This document shows positions 48,949-57,681 of a stretch of 64,000 nt of DNA, one piece after another (the first letter of the stretch is position 1; each line of letters opens with the position of its first letter). Source of the DNA: CAVRXZ01 sp963773035 (lineage in GTDB: Bacteria > Acidobacteriota > Vicinamibacteria > Vicinamibacterales > CAVVIG01); assembly GCA_963773035.1 (NCBI GenBank), contig CAVYZX010000005.1, positions 62,001-126,000 of the forward strand, given 5' to 3'. The position numbers were made by a program, and so were the translations under genes. The notes under the pieces are model-generated. The model saw nothing but the letters and a program-made list of their open reading frames with translations. It searched no databases and had not been told where the DNA came from.

Positions 48949-49149
48949 GTGACCATCACGTTGAATGGCGAATCGTTCGAAACCGCGGGGCCGCTGACCG
49001 TCACCGAGCTGCTGAATCAGCTCGACATCGACGCGCGGCGTGTCGCCGTCGAGCATAATCTCGTCGTCGTCAAGCGCACGGCCTTCGACGTCACGACGAT
49101 CCGCGCGGGCGACGAAGTGGAGATCGTCAACTTCGTCGGAGGCGGGTAG
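48949..49149 (+). CDS. thiS: Thiamine biosynthesis sulfur-carrier protein ThiS
   Basis: A 66-residue ubiquitin-fold protein starting at GTG 48949: MTITLNGESFETAGPLTVTE, ...DARRVAVEHN, and ends in the essential diglycine EIVNFVGGG. The C-terminal Gly is thiocarboxylated to deliver sulfur for the thiazole ring. Starts further upstream add unrelated sequence. ThiG follows 75 bases later, across a heptamer array. The length is right for ThiS. Confidence 0.92.
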   Translation: MTITLNGESFETAGPLTVTELLNQLDIDARRVAVEHNLVVVKRTAFDVTTIRAGDEVEIVNFVGGG

Positions 49150-49190
49150 CTCAGGGCTCAGGGCTCAGGGCTCAGGGCTCAGGGCTCAGG
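49150..49190. repeat. Six-copy heptamer array between thiS and thiG
   Basis: Six near-perfect tandem copies of CAGGGCT begin right after the ThiS stop codon. The same 7-base unit flanks transketolase, cytochrome c and pntAA. It lies inside the thiS-thiG transcript, so it would be transcribed, where its repeats could in principle affect RNA stability. No structural RNA was identified. Confidence 0.88.
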
Positions 49191-49224
49191 AAAAGCATAA
49201 GGCTGAGAGGCGAGGTTTGAGGCA

Positions 49225-50004
49225 ATGCCGACAGATACCCTGATCATTGCAGACCGGACGTTTTCTTCACGGCTGATCGTCGGGACTGGTAAGTATTCGT
49301 CGCCGTCGGTCATGGTTCGAGCCCATGAGGCCTCAGGCGCTGAGATGATTACCGTCGCGGTCCGGCGGGTCAACATTTCAGACCGTTCCAAGGAATCGCT
49401 GCTCGACTACATCGACACCAACAAGTACTTTCTCTTACCGAACACGGCTGGATGCTACTCGGCCGAGGAGGCCGTTCGCACGGCGCGGCTCGGCCGCGAA
49501 GCCGGCCTGTCCAACTGGGTCAAGCTCGAGGTCATCGGCGACGAGCGCACGCTCTTTCCCGACAACGAAGCGCTGATCGAGGCGACGCGCACGCTGGTGC
49601 GGGAGGGATTCGTGGTCCTCCCGTATACGACCGACGACCCGGTGGTCTGCCGGAAGCTCGAAGACGCGGGTGCCGCCGCAGTCATGCCGCTCGGCGCTCC
49701 CATCGGATCGGGGTTGGGGATTCAGAATGTGAACAATCTGCGGATTATTCGCGAATTTGCCCGCGTTCCTCTCATCGTGGACGCAGGAGTGGGTACCCCG
49801 TCCGATGCGACCGTGGCCATGGAGCTCGGAGCCGACGGCGTGTTGATGAACACCGCCATCGCCGGCGCGCAGGACCCGGTTTCGATGGCTGAAGCGATGA
49901 AGCTCGCGGTCCGGGCGGGACGCCTCGCGTACCTGGCCGGCCGGATTCCTCGCAAGATGTACGCAAGCGCGAGCAGTCCCGTCGAGGGCCTCGTCGGAGG
50001 CTAG
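49225..50004 (+). CDS. thiG: Thiazole synthase ThiG
   Basis: A 259-residue (beta/alpha)8 enzyme forming the thiazole ring from deoxyxylulose phosphate, dehydroglycine and ThiS-thiocarboxylate. Conserved blocks are RLIVGTGKYSSPSVMVRAHEA, LPNTAGCYSAEEAVRTARLGRE, WVKLEVIGDERTLFPDN, the catalytic-side PLGAPIGSGLGIQN and VDAGVGTPSDATVAMELGADGVL, followed by NTAIAGAQDP. No thiH, thiF or thiE is next to it in the window. Assignment is firm. Confidence 0.95.
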   Translation: MPTDTLIIADRTFSSRLIVGTGKYSSPSVMVRAHEASGAEMITVAVRRVNISDRSKESLLDYIDTNKYFLLPNTAGCYSAEEAVRTARLGREAGLSNWVKLEVIGDERTLFPDNEALIEATRTLVREGFVVLPYTTDDPVVCRKLEDAGAAAVMPLGAPIGSGLGIQNVNNLRIIREFARVPLIVDAGVGTPSDATVAMELGADGVLMNTAIAGAQDPVSMAEAMKLAVRAGRLAYLAGRIPRKMYASASSPVEGLVGG

Positions 50005-50039
50005 GCCGTGCTGCTCCGCCGGCAGTCACGCGAGCTGAT

Positions 50040-51356
50040 GTGACAGATCGACCTCTCGAAGACCTTGTCGACCGTCTGGAACGCGCGCGACTCGACGCCG
50101 ATCGGCTCTACAACGACGCGCTGACGGCTGTCGATCGTGCCGTCCAACGGGCACCCGAGCTTCCCATTCCGCCCAATCGCTACGACGACGAGCGCGTTAC
50201 CCCCATCAACCGCGCGTGGCGCATCCTCCCGGACCCTCCGTCACAGACCGATCGTTCGCTGAAAGGACGACTCCGATCGTTCATCTGGCGGATGGTCGGT
50301 CCGCCATTCGATGCCCAGCAGCGATTCAACGCGGAGCTGGTCGATCACATCAATCGCAACGTTGCCGCACACCGCGACGATCAGGCGGCGATTGTCAGAT
50401 TGATCGACGTGGTGCGCGAGCAGTTCGACGCCCTCGTTCGCTTCGAGTCGCTGCTCGTCCAGTACTTACAGACCATCACCCTGTACGTCGACACGAAGGA
50501 CCGGCGCACTGGCGCCACCGAGCTCGGCGAGCGCGTTGCGTTGGTCGAGCAGCGAATTCTGGCGTTGAAGCGCGAAATCGAACGGCTGCCGACGCCAGGC
50601 GAAAGACCGGGATCCCAACCCGCCACGTCGCACCCCTTCGACGCCACGCTCGACGCTCCGACATATGTCGGCTTTGAAGACCGCTACCGCGGCTCCCAGC
50701 GCGACATTCGCGGGCGCATGGAGGATTACGTCCCCATCTTCCGGTCGGCTTCGAATGTCCTGGACGTCGGCTGCGGACGTGGCGAACTTCTCGATCTGCT
50801 GCGCGAGCAGGGGATCACGGCGCGGGGGGTCGACAGCAACGACGCGATGGTGCAGCTCTGTCGGGCGCGCGGACTCGAGGTGGAGCGGGGAGACGCGCTC
50901 GAGTTTCTCGAGCGCCAGGGCGACGGCAGTCTGGGCGGCCTCGTCGCCATTCAAGTCGTCGAGCACTTCGAACCCCGATACCTGATGCGCTTTCTCGAAG
51001 CGGCGTATCACAAACTGGCGGCCGGAGCTCCGCTCGTTCTCGAAACGATCAACCCGGCCTGCTGGATGGCGTTCTTCGAGTGCTACATCCGGGACGTCAC
51101 GCACCGGCAGGCGCTGCATCCCGACACGCTCCGGTACCTCGTGCAGACCAGCGGCTTCACGCACGTGGACGTCCAATTTCGCTCACCCGTCGGCGACGGC
51201 GACCGGTTGGAGCGCCTCGCCGACGCGGACGTGCTCCCGGCAGCCGATCCCAATAGCCGACTGGAGAGCATCGCAACGGTCGTCAATGCTCACGCCGACA
51301 AACTCAACGCGCGGCTCTTTTCATCGATGGACTACGCCGTCGTTGCCAAGAGATAA
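50040..51356 (+). CDS. SAM-dependent methyltransferase with N-terminal coiled-coil region
   Basis: A 438-residue protein starting at GTG 50040. The N-terminal 190 or so residues are helical and charged, with a coiled-coil-like run (ALVEQRILALKREIERLP). The methyltransferase core follows: VLDVGCGRGELLDLLREQG (motif I), GVDSNDAMVQLCRARGLEVE (motif II) and LVAIQVVEHFEPRYLMRF. It resembles the O-antigen-chain-terminating methyltransferase group with an attached coiled-coil measuring region, such as WbdD. Placed at the left end of the polysaccharide locus, it may cap or modify the glycan; this is inferred from context. Confidence 0.78.
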   Translation: MTDRPLEDLVDRLERARLDADRLYNDALTAVDRAVQRAPELPIPPNRYDDERVTPINRAWRILPDPPSQTDRSLKGRLRSFIWRMVGPPFDAQQRFNAELVDHINRNVAAHRDDQAAIVRLIDVVREQFDALVRFESLLVQYLQTITLYVDTKDRRTGATELGERVALVEQRILALKREIERLPTPGERPGSQPATSHPFDATLDAPTYVGFEDRYRGSQRDIRGRMEDYVPIFRSASNVLDVGCGRGELLDLLREQGITARGVDSNDAMVQLCRARGLEVERGDALEFLERQGDGSLGGLVAIQVVEHFEPRYLMRFLEAAYHKLAAGAPLVLETINPACWMAFFECYIRDVTHRQALHPDTLRYLVQTSGFTHVDVQFRSPVGDGDRLERLADADVLPAADPNSRLESIATVVNAHADKLNARLFSSMDYAVVAKR

Positions 51357-51360
51357 AGAC

Positions 51361-51459
51361 GCGTCACTCGACGTGACGCGACGCGCCAAGTAGAAGGCCG
51401 AGCGTCAGCGGTGCCCGGGGCGTTCTATTGAGTGTCAACCGCGTCACGTAAGGTGACGC
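51361..51459. repeat. Pair of GCGTCAC-N5-GTGACGC hairpins
   Basis: The identical seven-base stem GCGTCAC/GTGACGC occurs twice, at 51361-51379 (loop TCGAC) and 51441-51459 (loop GTAAG), 80 bases apart, right after the methyltransferase stop. Each could act as a protein-binding palindrome or a transcription stop. The copies bracket a low-complexity GC-rich segment. Confidence 0.75.
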
Positions 51460-51711
51460 AAACACCTCGCGGTCGCTGAGTTCACAAGCGCGCGCTTCAG
51501 CTCGCTCGCCGACGATTTGACAAGGTCGGGCACCGGTGATCGCGCCACGGTCGAGCGCACTCTTGATGACGTCGCGCCGCCGCGGCGCAATCGTGAATGG
51601 CTTTCCAGCCCTTCGCCCTCCGAACACCGCCGCTCGCATCAGGAGGTCGATCGTCGCGTCCTCTTCGGCGAACGTCGCATTGGCGGGCACCACGTTGAGG
51701 ATTGCGAACAC
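51364..51711 (-). CDS. Possible coding fragment, low confidence
   Basis: A 115-residue frame (MFAILNVVPANATFAEEDAT...) begins with GTG. The same frame extends upstream to a stop without a standard start (CSSCSILQVARLRAEEWDNW), and the frame has GC-rich third positions typical of coding DNA. This could be the C-terminal part of a broken gene. The C-terminal codons overlap two GCGTCAC...GTGACGC hairpins, which casts doubt on the ending. No domain is recognised. Confidence 0.3.
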   Translation of the reverse strand: MFAILNVVPANATFAEEDATIDLLMRAAVFGGRRAGKPFTIAPRRRDVIKSALDRGAITGARPCQIVGERAEARACELSDREVFASPYVTRLTLNRTPRAPLTLGLLLGASRHVE

Positions 51712-51858
51712 CCGCCTCAGCGTTGCGGCTTCGTGTCCCAGAGAGTGGACCCAGTTGTCCCACTCCTCCGCGCGCAGTCGAGCAACCTGCAGGATGGAAC
51801 AGGACGAGCAGAAGCGCGGCGATCACATCCTCAAATCCTCAAATTCTGCAGCCGCCTG

Positions 51859-53529
51859 CTAAGGCGGGTACCCGACGATTTCGTAAAGCCAGATCAGGTC
51901 GTCGGCGTAGTGCTGTTTCAAGTAGGGCTCAAACTCGCGTAGGCGCGCGACAAGCGGTTCACGGAGACTTTCCCCATACAGGTCTACGTGAAACACGGCA
52001 TAGCGAACACGATCCTTCTCCAGGAGTTTGAACGACTCGCGCGTAGGAAAGCCTCCAAGAGTGTCGGTCTTCTCGACGAAGTCCCGAGGAATGTAATCGC
52101 TGTAGGCATCGACGAGCGGCATCCAGTGTGCAGTCGAGCCGAGCATGTACCGCGTGCGAGCGAACCGAAACTGATAGGAGAACACGGGCATTTCGAGAAC
52201 CGCTCCATACGGCAGGGTGGCGAGCACGCGATACGCCGGCTCGACCGGCGGTACAACCGTGAACCCCAGCGGCACTGCAAGCTCGATCGACGCGACAGCC
52301 GCGAGAAACGTGGCCGCGAACGCAGGTCTTGGAAGCCTCTTGAGCAGCGCCGTAAGCGCCAGGCCTGAAAGGACTGACAACCCCAACGCGACCACTAATC
52401 CGAATCGACTCGGCGCCCGCAACAGACTGAAGAGAGGAATCAGTCTATAGAGCACGCTGTAGAGACCGGCATCCGGACCAAGAGAGGCCCAGGAGGCGAG
52501 GACGACAAGGCCGCCATACAAGACGGCGAGCTCGCGCACACGGCCCCGACGAAGCCATCCAACGATCGCTCCAGCCGTTCCGAACGTCAGCGCGACGAAT
52601 CCGGGGAACAGGACCTCCTTCCAGCGGCCGATGAGGGCCAAGATCCAGGCGTGCGCGTAGGCCGACGAGGCCAAGTACGCCCGCCAATCGGCCGAATACT
52701 GCCGCGCTGCATCGAGCGAGCGGCCGAAGCCCGTCGACTGTTGGAGGTACGCGTAGGGCAGGAAAAGCAACACACCTCCAACAGCCGCCACTGCACCTGC
52801 AAGGGCCACGGCTTTCCAGAACTGGGGAGAACGCCACAAGGACCGAAGCGTAGCGAGCACGAGGACGCCGTAGGCCACGATCAGCATCACAAAGATGGCG
52901 TAGTAGCCGCAGAAAAGCGCTTGAGCCACCATGGTGATCCCGAGCGCAAACCCCCTTCCTGCGCTGGGCCGATCGACGAGCCGGTGAAGCGAGAGAAGGC
53001 TGAACGGCAGGCCTGCCGTCATCAATAGCTGAATGTGCGGTGTGTGCGCGAACACGTACGGACAATACGCAAAGCAGATCGCGGCCACGACGGCGGCGCC
53101 ACGATCGGCCACGAGATACTTCACCAGGTAGTAGGTGCCGGTCGCACTGAGAACGAACGACAAGAGCAGGACCGCGTTGTGCGCCGCATAGGGATTGTGT
53201 GTGGCCCAGTAGACGGGAACGGCCAGGGCGCCGGCGCCAAGGTTGCTCTCGGAGTATGCGAGGGTCCAGCGGTGGGGATAGAAGATGTTGGCGTCGAAGA
53301 CGTGCAGCGGATCGAGAACCAACGTGCGGGCGACCCAGGCGACGTTCCAGATCGAGAATTGTCCGTCTCCGTTATCGACTCGGCCGATGCTCCCCAATCG
53401 AAACGCGAGAGGATAAGTCAGGATGACCGTCAAGCCGCTGAATCCGAGGGCGACGAGCGCCATCTCCCGCCAGCGGAACCACCGCGCTAACGGCGCCGAG
53501 GGTTCACTGGCTGCAAGAGACCGAGGCAC
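51859..53529 (-). CDS. GT-C type membrane protein (glycosyltransferase or YfhO-like)
   Basis: Start is GTG 53529, overlapping the upstream gene's TAG (TAGTG); 556 residues. About eleven hydrophobic helices are visible, including MALVALGFSGLTVILTYPLA, LLLSFVLSATGTYYLVKYLV and VAAVGGVLLFLPYAYL. A first extracytoplasmic loop has VDNGDGQFSIWNVAW, an acidic motif at the GT-C catalytic position, and NIFYPHRWTLAYSE. The C-terminal soluble domain (EMPVFSYQFRFARTRYMLGSTAHWMP...) is characteristic of a large uncharacterised family. It would transfer a sugar from a polyprenyl donor on the periplasmic side. Exact activity unknown. Confidence 0.78.
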   Translation of the reverse strand: MPRSLAASEPSAPLARWFRWREMALVALGFSGLTVILTYPLAFRLGSIGRVDNGDGQFSIWNVAWVARTLVLDPLHVFDANIFYPHRWTLAYSESNLGAGALAVPVYWATHNPYAAHNAVLLLSFVLSATGTYYLVKYLVADRGAAVVAAICFAYCPYVFAHTPHIQLLMTAGLPFSLLSLHRLVDRPSAGRGFALGITMVAQALFCGYYAIFVMLIVAYGVLVLATLRSLWRSPQFWKAVALAGAVAAVGGVLLFLPYAYLQQSTGFGRSLDAARQYSADWRAYLASSAYAHAWILALIGRWKEVLFPGFVALTFGTAGAIVGWLRRGRVRELAVLYGGLVVLASWASLGPDAGLYSVLYRLIPLFSLLRAPSRFGLVVALGLSVLSGLALTALLKRLPRPAFAATFLAAVASIELAVPLGFTVVPPVEPAYRVLATLPYGAVLEMPVFSYQFRFARTRYMLGSTAHWMPLVDAYSDYIPRDFVEKTDTLGGFPTRESFKLLEKDRVRYAVFHVDLYGESLREPLVARLREFEPYLKQHYADDLIWLYEIVGYPP

Positions 53530-55763
53530 TACTCGGCGTCTCTCTTCAGGATCACGATCTCGGGATTCACATTGTCGAGATTCGTCGTGCCATCGTCGAG
53601 GCCGTTCGTGAAAACCGGGTCGTAGCGGAGAACCGCCCACCACGGCAAGGGGGCACGGCCCCGCCACACCTCCGAGTACCCGAGGCGATGATCCTGAAGT
53701 TTCGCGAGGAGAAGAGCGCCTGTTGGCGCGGATCTCCCCAGTACTTCGGTGTTGACGACGAGATACTCGGGGCGGTCTGCGAGCTCCCCTTCCGGCAGGA
53801 GCTCCATGTGCATCGCGTCCAGGTAATCCAGTCGAGGCATGTACATCCCGTGTCCGAACCAGCCCACCCGGACATCGTGGCGTACATGACTGCGGAGCCA
53901 CGCTTCGGCGGAATACCGCGCATCGACGGTCATCATCAGGTCAATGGATACGGCGGCGAGAAGTGAATAGGCAAACGCGACTGCGAGGCCGAACTGACGC
54001 AATGGCGCGAAACGCCGAGGCACCAGAAGCGTCGCGACGAACCGGCCTCCCAGGATCGCCAGTGGAATGCAGACCCCGAGCAGGAACCGATCGTAAACGT
54101 AGCCTACGAATCGAAGGTAGGTGATGTAGTAAGAAACCGACGGCAACAATATCCACAGCGTCATCGCACGGCTCTGTCGAGAGACGAGCGCGACCGCGAG
54201 ACCGGAGGCGCACAGGATGAACAATGGCCATCTGAACGACCACCTTATCAATTCGACGGACATCGATACCAGATCCCTATCGAATTGCCACGGCCGGTGC
54301 ACCGTTGGCGCGAATGGCGCAATCAGTTTCGTGATCACTCTGAAATGGTCCACCATGCCAGTCCAATTGAACAGGACGTTATGCGCGACGGCGAACACGA
54401 CAGCGGAGGCGACTCCTCCGATCCACAGGCGGCGATCGAATATGCCGCGAACGAGACGCTGGGTGAACGAGCCTTCGGATTGCTGGGCGGCAAGGCGACC
54501 GATCAAAGCCAGTGGTAGCAGTGTGTAGAACCCGTAGGCGTGGTCCTTGGTACACACGGCCAATGCCGCGGTCGCACCGAACATGACGTAGTCGAGAGTT
54601 TGACCGTTCCGGAACAGTCGAATGAACAGCCATAGCGACCAGGTCATCCAGAACAAGTACGGGACATCGGTGTTCGCCGTCTTCGCATAAAAGACGAACG
54701 GCAAGGTAACCGCCACAATCAGCGACGCGAAAGTGCCGCTGCGCCGGTCGAACGCTTCGGCTCCGCTCAGGTAGGTCGCGAAAATGACGCCAACGCCCAT
54801 CAGCACCGTCACCCCACGAATCAACAGATACATCGCTAACGCTGCGGGCTCTGAGCCAAGGGACACGACTCCGAGTCGGTCGGCGAGCACGACTGGGCTG
54901 ATGGCCACCGCCCAGAGATAGAACTGGAAGGGCGGGTACGCGTTGAACCAACCGTTCGAGAAAAACCGATCGAGACCGTCGAGCACGATCCACGGCGTCA
55001 CCTCATCAGGCGACCACGCTCCCCATCGAATACCCCAGACCGACAGACCGAACGACAACGCGAGAACAGGTACTAGCGGATGAAACATCCACCCCGGCTG
55101 CTCGCGGTTCATCCAGACGATCAATCGGCTCAGGCCGCCGCCGATGATCCACACAGCCGCCGCGAGCCAGAGCACGGCCAGAGCCGCTCCCAGGCGCAGA
55201 ACGATCCCCCGCCCGCGTAATGCACTGAGCGACGTCCGCCGAGTGGCGAGATTGTCAGCCGCAACCGGCTTGACGAGGCCGTCGTTCGCCCCCATCCGCC
55301 AGGTCAATGCGAGTTCGCCGCCCGCCTGGATGTACCGCAACACCACGGGATAAGCACCGGCAGGGCGGTTGATTTGTCCGGTGGCGAGGATGGGGCTGTG
55401 GACACCGGGATTCTCCACGACCGACTCGCCGTCCACGTACAGAAACGACGCGTCGTCGGAAACCAGTTCGAACCGGTGGTCGCCACTCTCGTGGAACGCG
55501 ATGTAGCCGCGCCACTCCACGCTGAAGGGTCCGTCGCCGAACCGCGTCTGGCGCGCCTTCAACGTGCTCGTTGAGAAGTCAGTGTCGAAGGCAGTGAAGA
55601 CAGGAGGGCCGCTCCAGTCGGTGCTCGCGAAGTAGGTCCCGCGCAATCCTGCAGCCGGGTAGGCTCGAATCAGAATCACATCTCGAGCCAGAGTGGCTCC
55701 ACACAGCACAATCACGACGGAGAGCTGTTTGTGCCGTCCGAGCCACTTCAGCCACCGCTGCAT
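53529..55763 (-). CDS. PA14-domain and GT39/ArnT-type membrane glycosyltransferase fusion
   Basis: Start at 55763 (MQRWLKWLGRHKQLSVVIVL) gives 744 residues. After the first helix an extracytoplasmic PA14-like module appears: GTYFASTDWSGPPVFTAFD, GYIAFHESGDHRFELVSDD and ASFLYVDGESVVENPG, about residues 45-155. The rest is a polytopic GT-C core: GAWSPDEVTPWIVLDGLD carries the D-E acid motif on the first large loop, followed by nine to eleven helices and NTDVPYLFWMTWSLWLF. The C-terminal soluble domain has REWLRSHVRHDVRVGWFG-like sequence. A lectin-type PA14 fused to a sugar transferase is unusual. Overlaps the next gene by one base. Confidence 0.8.
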   Translation of the reverse strand: MQRWLKWLGRHKQLSVVIVLCGATLARDVILIRAYPAAGLRGTYFASTDWSGPPVFTAFDTDFSTSTLKARQTRFGDGPFSVEWRGYIAFHESGDHRFELVSDDASFLYVDGESVVENPGVHSPILATGQINRPAGAYPVVLRYIQAGGELALTWRMGANDGLVKPVAADNLATRRTSLSALRGRGIVLRLGAALAVLWLAAAVWIIGGGLSRLIVWMNREQPGWMFHPLVPVLALSFGLSVWGIRWGAWSPDEVTPWIVLDGLDRFFSNGWFNAYPPFQFYLWAVAISPVVLADRLGVVSLGSEPAALAMYLLIRGVTVLMGVGVIFATYLSGAEAFDRRSGTFASLIVAVTLPFVFYAKTANTDVPYLFWMTWSLWLFIRLFRNGQTLDYVMFGATAALAVCTKDHAYGFYTLLPLALIGRLAAQQSEGSFTQRLVRGIFDRRLWIGGVASAVVFAVAHNVLFNWTGMVDHFRVITKLIAPFAPTVHRPWQFDRDLVSMSVELIRWSFRWPLFILCASGLAVALVSRQSRAMTLWILLPSVSYYITYLRFVGYVYDRFLLGVCIPLAILGGRFVATLLVPRRFAPLRQFGLAVAFAYSLLAAVSIDLMMTVDARYSAEAWLRSHVRHDVRVGWFGHGMYMPRLDYLDAMHMELLPEGELADRPEYLVVNTEVLGRSAPTGALLLAKLQDHRLGYSEVWRGRAPLPWWAVLRYDPVFTNGLDDGTTNLDNVNPEIVILKRDAE

Positions 55764-55921
55764 CGCGCCGAAGCGTAGAGACTGCTCTGGGTTGAAGTCA
55801 AGGCGCCCGCTGGCGCTGGCCGGATCCGGTTTGTTGACCAACTGTAAGCAGGCGATAATACCGCTGCAGTAGCTAGGTTCTGAATTCCCTCTATGAAGTC
55901 CTCGAGAGCAGCGACCACCCG

Positions 55922-56632
55922 GTGAAACTGTCAATCATCGTTCCGGTCTTCAACGAAGAGCTCACGATTGCCGCCGTGTTACGAGCTGTGGCCGATACGC
56001 CGACAGAAAAGGAAATCATCGTCGTCAACGATGGATCCACCGATGGCACGAAGGGAGCCCTGGAGTCTGCACGGCCGTACGTGACGCACATCCACCACGC
56101 CACCGTGAACGGCGGAAAAGGAGCGGCCATACGAACAGGATTGAAGTACGTGTCCGGAGACGTCGTGCTGATTCAGGATGCCGACCTCGAGCTCGACCCC
56201 CGGCAACACGCCGCGCTCCTTCAGCCGATCATGGAGGGCCGTGCCAATGTCGTTTACGGTTCCCGCTTCTTGAAGCCGAATCCTCTGATACCGACCAAAA
56301 CGGTTTGGGCGAACCGGTTTCTGACCGGGTTGACCAACCTGCTGTTCGGGTCCAGGCTGACCGACATGGAGACGGCATTCAAAGCGTTCCGGACCGAAAT
56401 CATCTGTTCATTGCCGCTGACCTGCCGACGATTCGAGTTCGAACCGGAAGTCACCGCGGAATTGCTTCGCCGGGGACAACAAATCATCGAGATTCCGGTG
56501 GACTACCGCCCGCGTACGACCGATGAGGGCAAGAAAATCCGCCCGCGTGACGGATTGATTGCCATCTGGACACTGCTGAAGTGCCGTGTTCGTCTAAGTC
56601 GGCGCGCCGCGCCTTCGGAAATCCAGATCTAG
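55922..56632 (+). CDS. Family 2 glycosyltransferase (polyprenyl-phosphate mannosyl/glucosyl-type)
   Basis: A 236-residue cytoplasmic GT-A enzyme starting at GTG 55922. Conserved landmarks are MKLSIIVPVFNEELTI, IVVNDGSTDGTKGAL, NGGKGAAIRTGLKY, the DxD in IQDADLELDP, and VVYGSRFLK. The C-terminal stretch ICSLPLTCRRFEFEPEVTAELLRRGQQIIEIPVDY is typical of DPM1-like dolichyl/undecaprenyl-phosphate sugar transferases. It would make the lipid-linked sugar donor for the GT-C proteins encoded beside it. No transmembrane helix is present. Divergent from the 55763 gene across a 158-base gap. Confidence 0.9.
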   Translation: MKLSIIVPVFNEELTIAAVLRAVADTPTEKEIIVVNDGSTDGTKGALESARPYVTHIHHATVNGGKGAAIRTGLKYVSGDVVLIQDADLELDPRQHAALLQPIMEGRANVVYGSRFLKPNPLIPTKTVWANRFLTGLTNLLFGSRLTDMETAFKAFRTEIICSLPLTCRRFEFEPEVTAELLRRGQQIIEIPVDYRPRTTDEGKKIRPRDGLIAIWTLLKCRVRLSRRAAPSEIQI

Positions 56633-56666
56633 GAATCGACGGGTAGCGCGCCGGAGAGTTCCGCCC

Positions 56667-57681
56667 TCAGCGTATGCGTCCGCCATCTGGCAGATTGTGG
56701 ACGAGGAGTTGCAGGTTGTTGCGCCGTTCGAACGTGGCAGTGATCTGCGCGGCAAAGATCTCCGCGAGCCGCGTGTAACCGGCTGCTGTCGGATGGAGAC
56801 CGTCGACGCCAATTAGTTGCAGATCGAACGTCGTATAAGTATCGACGTAGGTTGCGCCTTCGGCCTGGGCAATCATCCGCACTTGATCGTTGAAGGGCGG
56901 CACGAAGGCCGCATTGGCCCCCCTCTGAGTGCCCGGTCGGAACGGTGTGAGCCCGGCGAGAAGCACCTGCACACCGAGGTTCCGCGCATCTCGAACCATC
57001 GTCCGCAGCGCATTGGTCGCCGGTGTGATGGCAGCGCCTCCACCCAGGAGCAGATCGTTGTAACCCTCCAGAAGGATCAATGCCTCGGGTCGGTTGGTCC
57101 GAAGAAGACCGGCCAGCCGGCTGACCCCTTGGACGGCGGTCTCACCCGATTGGCCTTCGTTGACGACCAGAAACGACTGCATCGGATAACGAAGCACCAG
57201 CATTCGCTCCAGCTTCGCGGGATACGCATCTGGCAGCGCCAGCGGCCGGAGCCCCGACGTCACTGGATCCGAGACGACGCCGAACGTGACGCTGTCTCCA
57301 AACGCCATGAAGCGAGTGACCGTGAGAACTGGCGCCGCGGTAACAGTGACGGCGCACGACTCCGGAGGCCGCCTGCATCGTGGCGAGAATGGTCACCGTT
57401 CCTGGTGCCACCGTGTGCACCAGGCCCCCCGAGGAAACCGTCGCTATGGTCGGGTTGGTCGACGACCACGAGGCAATCTGGGTAACGTCACTGCCGTTAT
57501 TGGCCGGCCCGGACAACGTTGCCGTCAACTGCACGTTCTGACCAGCCACTGCCGGTGACGTCGGACACAAGACCGTCAACGTAGTTTGTGTGGGAGGAGG
57601 CGTCGGCTCCGCCGGCGAGCCGCAGCCGGCAAGAATCGTCGCAACCACGACGACGAATTCAAGAAATATGGCGCGGGGCAT
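56667..57681 (-). CDS. SGNH/GDSL hydrolase lipoprotein with Ig-like domain, frameshifted
   Basis: Start near 57681 (MPRAIFLEFVVVVATILAGCG): a lipoprotein signal with the LAGC lipobox. Next is a beta-sandwich segment (LTVLCPTSPAVAGQNVQLTATL...SSTNPTIATVSSGG), like Big_2. After TMQAASGVV the frame breaks; one extra base near 57360 separates it from AVTVTAAPVLTVTRFMAFGDS, which begins the SGNH domain. The SGNH set is complete: block I FGDSVTFG, block II NEGQSGETA, block III EGYNDL and block V DGLHPTAAGY. With the base removed the protein is about 337 residues. It would be an esterase or deacetylase on the surface polysaccharide. The start lies in a repeat element. Confidence 0.82.

Noticed and set aside
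49150..49190. Repeat arrays considered as CRISPR
   Set aside because: The units are 7 bases, contiguous and without spacers; no cas genes are in the window.
49150..49224. Possible TPP riboswitch between thiS and thiG (GGCTGAGAGG is present)
   Set aside because: Only the CTGAGA box is seen; the second conserved element and the pairing stems are missing, and only 22 bases remain before the ThiG start.
55764..55934. Long N-terminal extension of the PA14-GT39 protein
   Set aside because: Low-quality sequence without hydrophobic or domain character; ATG 55763 leads directly into a typical first helix.
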